From Bathynomus jamesi (taxonomy: Eukaryota; Arthropoda; Malacostraca; Isopoda; Cirolanidae): DNA of 64,000 bases. Location of the stretch: contig JAJOZX010000194.1 in assembly GCA_023014485.1 (NCBI GenBank), forward strand, positions 1,164,501 to 1,228,500, read 5' to 3'. Both the position numbers and the translations under genes were made by a program. Positions 59,865 to 64,000 of this stretch are shown piece after piece. The first letter of the stretch is position 1, and each line of letters opens with the position of its first letter. The notes under the pieces are model-generated. The model saw nothing but the letters and a program-made list of their open reading frames with translations, had not been told where the DNA came from and made no database searches.

Positions 59865-60655
59865 TTTATTTATTATTATAACTGAGATGAATGATGGCTT
59901 TGGGATTCGTATTTTATTAAGATTTTTAAGTGATTTTTGAAATTTGAAACGATATTTTTTTATTGCATACATTTGATATTTTTTCTAAGTTGTGATTGGA
60001 TTATTTTTTTCTCCCAACACTTTTGCGGCAGGAAGAAGAAGAAGAAGAAAAAAAAATACACTATTTTAGTTTTTTCAGAAAAATCTTTTTTAAAAATACC
60101 TTTTTTTTTTCTTTATCAGTAACAAATAAAGTTCTTTAAAACACTCGCATTTGTATGACACAAGCAATTTAAAAATAACATTTCGATGTCAAAATCTTTG
60201 ACTGCTCCCTGGGTGACAAGTTAACGTGAGCTAGCATCTCCATATTTTTCTTTTCGATATATATATATGCTATTTATTCTTCAAGTTTTGAAATTCCAAA
60301 GATTAGTTTCAATATACAAAACATTTGTATCAAAATCTTTACCCAAATTTTAACAAATAATTAAACTATCTAATATGACCAAGTGAAAAAGATTCCATAT
60401 TCCATTTGCAAAATCTTAACTGATTTTACTTAATTGGAACCTAATCGTTAAAACAACAAACAACAAAAAATAATTTCACTCCATCAACTAAGCCCAACCA
60501 TGAAGGTTTGAGGAGCATTAAGGCGCAGTTGTCTGAATGATTCTCTGTTGAAATACACGATAGTTCAAAGAGGGCAGCTGCAGTCGAAATTCGTCTCGTT
60601 ATGACGTCATACCTCATCTGCGATTTTGTTTTCGTCCATAATTAGGTTTTAGTTT
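59832..60655. other. AT-rich sequence, nothing recognised
   Basis: It starts with (TA)n (59837-59861). A-runs near 60040-60055. No gene. Confidence 0.5.
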
Positions 60656-60659
60656 GTTT

Positions 60660-60775
60660 GATGTGGTGGTTTAACGACCTTCGCAACATCACAAAGGTTT
60701 GTCTGTCTCCCATCCAAGTACTACCCAAATCCAATATCGCTTAATTTCGCTGATTTTGTCGTAAATGATGGAATG
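60660..60775 (-). mobile_element. 5S-derived SINE, 5S head close to the canonical sequence
   Basis: Minus strand: atcagcgaaattaagcgata then ttggatttgggtagtacttg and gatgggagacagac. gtagtacttggatggg is the canonical 5S C-box region without change. The 3' part is shortened to gttgcgaaggtcgttaaacc. Confidence 0.78.
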
Positions 60776-60779
60776 TTAA

Positions 60780-61216
60780 ATTCACGTATTTAACTTACGG
60801 TGTCCCTTTCATTATCATAAAATCAAATGCCCATTTGCATTCCTGCATCGTGTAGTTACGTACTTCACCATGATCACAAAACTATTATTTTTTTTCACAC
60901 AGTTGCACGTCAGTCTTTCCACCATTGTATAAATTTATATAAACATTGATCATTTCGCGCAAAAACGTTTGACAGTTTGATGGTTTTCACACCAACTGTA
61001 TTAATACTGTACATTTTGCACATTCACCACCATCGATGAGACAGGTTATATTTACGGTGTAGTATTTTATTTTACTTTTATCACATCTGGATTGCTGTTG
61101 AATTACTGTAAATATCCCTAATTTTATGTTTGGTTTCAGCTTTCATATGCTGTGAAACGTTTTTCCACGCAATGATCATACTCGTATTATGTATAAGAGT
61201 GTATGGCGCCTCCACT

Positions 61217-61263
<47 letters not shown>

Positions 61264-61480
61264 TATATTACTAAGCATGTATTTTATGTTTAGTTATACT
61301 CTATAACTTTGTAGTATACTGTATTATATGCTTATCACAATTGAAATGCACAGAATTTGATAAATATTTTATTAGTAATCATATTATTTTCATATTTTCT
61401 TTATTGTCTAAAAAAAATAATATTCCTTTGTCAGTGCAATTATCACTACTACACCATTGAAAACAAGTGCCTGTATATGT
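60780..61480. other. AT-rich sequence with (TA)n
   Basis: (TA)n at about 61225-61262. No gene or element recognised. Confidence 0.5.
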
Positions 61481-62010
61481 AGTAAACCTTCGTCCAACGC
61501 GTATTTGCTTATACACGGAAAATAAATGCGAATAATTATTTGTCGAAAGCGGAAAATTTGATTATACACGGTCCACTAAACACGCTCTAGTACAGTAGTA
61601 CTGTACGCTTGCAAATGCGCGGTCTAGTGTTTTCTCCTACACTCTCCAATACTCCCGCATCTCCCTCCCTCTCGCGTCACCGCTCGCATCACCCTTTGTC
61701 TCAGTTCCGCTACCACGGTAAGTCCAGTGAAGTTGTGTTGGATTGTTTTTGTCGTATTTTGCCGTTGTTTTGCTATTACCCTTAGACAGCAGTATGTCAC
61801 CAAAACGTAAAGTATCTGCGAGTGATAGTGAAGAGAAGAAAAGTCGAAAGGTTATGACATTAGCCAAAAAAATAAAGATTCTAGATAAGTTGCGTGGTGG
61901 TATGAGCATAATATCACTTGGCCGCGAGTATCACGTGAATGAATCTACCATACGCACCATCCGAAAGAGTGAAGAAAAGATGCGTACTATTTTCATTTAA
62001 TATATTTTTA
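61480..62010 (+). mobile_element. Tigger/pogo-type DNA transposon, 5' part
   Basis: A non-coding leader (cgtatttgcttatacacgg, gcggaaaatttgattataca) precedes a transposase start at 61794. The reading frame stops after 68 codons and no right end was found, so only the 5' part is present. Confidence 0.65.
61794..62000 (+). pseudogene. Tigger transposase N-terminus (CENP-B/psq-type HTH), truncated
   Basis: MSPKRKVSASDSEEKKSRKV, then LAKKIKILDKLRGGMSIISL and GREYHVNESTIRTIRKSEEK, the first helix-turn-helix of Tigger/CENP-B-like proteins, which bind the element ends. 68 residues against about 500 for the whole protein; DDE domain absent. Confidence 0.8.
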
Positions 62011-62298
62011 GTTATCGTATGTAAATATCATTATGTTTATGATTTTATGTTTATGTTGGGTGAAGCGTATTGGTATATAAAAAAAATGTAGATCAAATCA
62101 AATACTCGGCATGATATCTGTTTGGTGCCTTCCCCCTCCCAAGACTACCCTTCCTGGATCCGCCCCTGATTGGCAATGATGTTGCGCACTCTTTGTACCC
62201 TGAATGAGCGGAACATTACTTTGTAAAACGATGAGACCCTTTCTTTCCATATATAACTTAAAAATAATAATAATATGGGAAAAAAAGTGGCCGCCTTA

Positions 62299-62344
<46 letters not shown>

Positions 62345-62390
62345 GTTTATTGGTATAGTACAGTGCTTGTTTGTGTATACAAGCCTATAC

Positions 62391-62392
<2 letters not shown>

Positions 62393-62450
<58 letters not shown>
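62393..62450. repeat. Longest (TA)n tract of the window, followed by (CA)n
   Basis: About 58 bp of TA followed by cacacacacacacac. Open frames across this tract are chance Ile-Tyr repeats. Confidence 0.95.
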
Positions 62451-62466
<16 letters not shown>

Positions 62467-62494
62467 AACTCAGAATGGTCCCCTGAGAAACTTA

Positions 62495-62908
62495 TATGTT
62501 AAACACAGACCGTGCATGGAACAAGGAACTCTTCTGGGAAATTACATCCACTATAGTTCGAATAAGTAATGATAAATGACAAATACTATAGTTTTTTCTT
62601 TTTCATGATGGAAAGCCCAACGTGGGCACCGGGTTACTCGCAAAGAGGCCCAAAATATAGCTTCCCTCACCAGCTATCTACAAATCAGATAGGATCCTGT
62701 CCCAAAGCTGGATCCCATCTGCTTTGCAGATAGCTGGTGAGGGAAGCTATATTTTGGCCTCTTTGCGAGTAACCCGGTGCCCACGTTGGGCTTTCCATCA
62801 TGAAAAAGAAAAAACTATAGTATTTGTCATTTATCATTACTTATTCGAACTATAGTGGATGTAATTTCCCAGAAGAGTTCCTTGTTCCATGCACGGTCTG
62901 TGTTTAAC

Positions 62909-62910
<2 letters not shown>
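62495..62910. repeat. Near-perfect palindrome of the Penelope-linked terminal repeat family
   Basis: Arms of about 190 bp (62495-62690, 62715-62910) are inverted copies around tcctgtcccaaagctggatc. Shared words (actatagtatttgt, gcccaacgtgggc, catgatgg) also occur at the outer ends of the 31016-33052 element and at 49640-49775. (TA)n lies at both outer edges. Confidence 0.8.
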
Positions 62911-62942
<32 letters not shown>

Positions 62943-63711
62943 ATTAACAACCACTGTACCATACCAATAAAACCTAATTACATAAACAGACGTATAAATT
63001 CGCTGCCTGAAAATGCTGTAAGCAAGTTGACGTAGTTTTATTGTCCGTATTTTGAGTTTGCGCTATACTGTACTTTAAAATCCTCCCAAGCACTTCGTAC
63101 CATTGGCTCCAGTATTCAGAATACACTGAACGCAGTTATGGATTGTCCCAAGACAGTCTGAGAAACGGGGAGAGGGGAAGCAGTGACGTGCCCGCCGCCG
63201 CACGTTATGCATCTGGCTCTATCCAGTTCTCCTTTTTTGGGACTTATTTTTCCCCGGTTGGTGGGATTACCACCCGTCTCAGTGCTCTCAGTTGGACGAA
63301 GGATGTAAAATTGAACAACCAACCAACCAACCACGGGATACACTGGAATGTGCATCCTTACTTTTACAACTGCTCTACGTAAGTGACACTTAGGTTGATA
63401 ATCTTAATTGTGTTGAATGAACGTTACACATTGCGTTTTTTTTTTTAGTAAAAGTGAGTGAACTTTGTAAGTTTGTTTTAAAAGGGGGAAGATCAAGTTT
63501 TAAGTTGTGCTTAAAATCTTTTATAGCAGTCTAGTAACTACATAACAGTTTTAAAAACCTTAACAGATAAACAGTGGGTTTGAAAATAGTATTTATAAAG
63601 TGTTCGTGGGATGACAATTATCTGCAACTTAATCATACATTTTCTTCTTAAACATACAAAGGTGTATTTAATTAATAAATAATTAACATGTTTTTTTTAA
63701 CACTGATGAAG
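62911..63711. other. Mixed sequence; moderately GC-rich patch 63110-63370 unassigned
   Basis: The patch (gagaaacggggagagggaag, gttggtgggattaccacc, aaccaaccaaccaacc) differs from its AT-rich surroundings and could be a retroposon fragment. I could not match it to any family. Confidence 0.35.
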
Positions 63712-63975
63712 CTTGTTAAAGAAATAGTGGTACTTTTCCGTTATACCCGCAATTTCTTCTTTCCCAGTTAGGTCAACTGTACGCCCTTGACAATTGGTTA
63801 GGTTAAGTCGTGATATTTTTGTTAAAACTAAGGAATATTTTAACAAAATACTAACTAATATTTTGACGAAAATATCACGATTTAATCTAACCAACTGTGA
63901 AGGGCGTACAGTTGACTTAATAACCGGGAAAGAAGAAATTGCGGGGGTATAACAGAAAAGTACCGAAATAGTAGT
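63712..63975. mobile_element. Palindromic MITE with AACC core, copy 2
   Basis: aagcttgttaaagaaatagt / complement near 63975 (actagtt-type ..gttaagctta) with arms containing cgcaatttcttctttcc and gggcgtacagttgac. It shares tcgtgatatttt and gggcgtacagtt with 58040-58258. More diverged than copy 1. Confidence 0.72.
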
Positions 63976-64000
63976 TAAGCTTATATTACATTAACATAAA

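Noticed and set aside
59937..60122. Small Phe/Lys-rich frame
   Set aside because: Composed of T- and A-runs; no homology or start context.
62258..62569. Ile-Tyr repeat proteins across (TA)n
   Set aside because: Pure microsatellite translation.
1..64000. CRISPR arrays, operons, prokaryotic phage or plasmid features
   Set aside because: No regularly spaced direct repeats or ribosome-binding-site-led gene strings; spliced exons, SINEs and LINEs show this is nuclear eukaryotic DNA.

Overview
The window is eukaryotic nuclear DNA, almost certainly from an arthropod. It holds one recognisable host gene, a spliced DUF229-family gene on the + strand. The rest is dominated by transposable elements (TEs), (TA)n microsatellites and short TTAGG-like (AACCTAACC) tracts. 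A chelicerate, crustacean or insect would all fit; the sequence alone does not decide between them.

Host gene. Four exons (393-552, 23173-23269, 43748-43990, 45698-47264) join in a single consistent reading frame through consensus GT..AG introns of 22.6, 20.5 and 1.7 kb. They give a protein of 688 residues with an N-terminal membrane anchor and an alkaline-phosphatase-superfamily (sulfatase-like) DUF229 domain. Most of the TEs described here sit in its first two introns or downstream of it.

Layout. 1-5.7 kb: SINEs, a mariner MITE and a hAT nested in a hAT. 5.8-12.2 kb: a GC-rich, decayed I-like non-LTR retrotransposon with gag zinc knuckles, endonuclease, RT and RNase H, sitting in a (TA)n tract. 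12.3-14.1 kb: two mariner-type deletion derivatives. 14.5-21.2 kb: a 6.6-kb long-TIR element encoding a cysteine-cluster protein, broken by two hATs and one DD37E Tc1-like element. 21.4-21.7 kb: a palindrome centred on TTAGG-like repeats. 23.6-27.3 kb: a second TIR element encoding a zinc finger + XPG/FEN1-like nuclease + CXC protein. 27.5-34.4 kb: a SINE, hAT MITEs, two mariners of one family and a Penelope-like element with inverted terminal arms. 36.4-42 kb: CR1-like retrotransposon pieces and two copies of an unclassified TE-protein family. 42.5-45.6 kb: MITEs, a non-LTR 3' fragment and a tRNA-derived SINE. 48-52.9 kb: a second copy of the palindromic mariner derivative and SINEs. 53-56.1 kb: a nearly intact RTE-type retrotransposon. 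56.4-64 kb: palindromes, SINEs, hATs, a Tigger remnant and (TA)n tracts.

Most notable items: (1) the two cysteine-cluster TIR transposons, tentatively Academ-like, one carrying an XPG-like nuclease fused to a CXC zinc domain; (2) a 5S-rRNA-derived SINE family whose 3' part also appears behind a tRNA-type promoter; (3) a palindromic mariner derivative present twice with the same internal inversion; (4) a Penelope-like element with a GIY-YIG domain between inverted arms that carry a hammerhead-like core; (5) seven hAT insertions with perfect 8-bp target duplications, which give a relative age order. Apart from the DUF229 gene, every coding region seen is TE-derived and nearly all are disabled.
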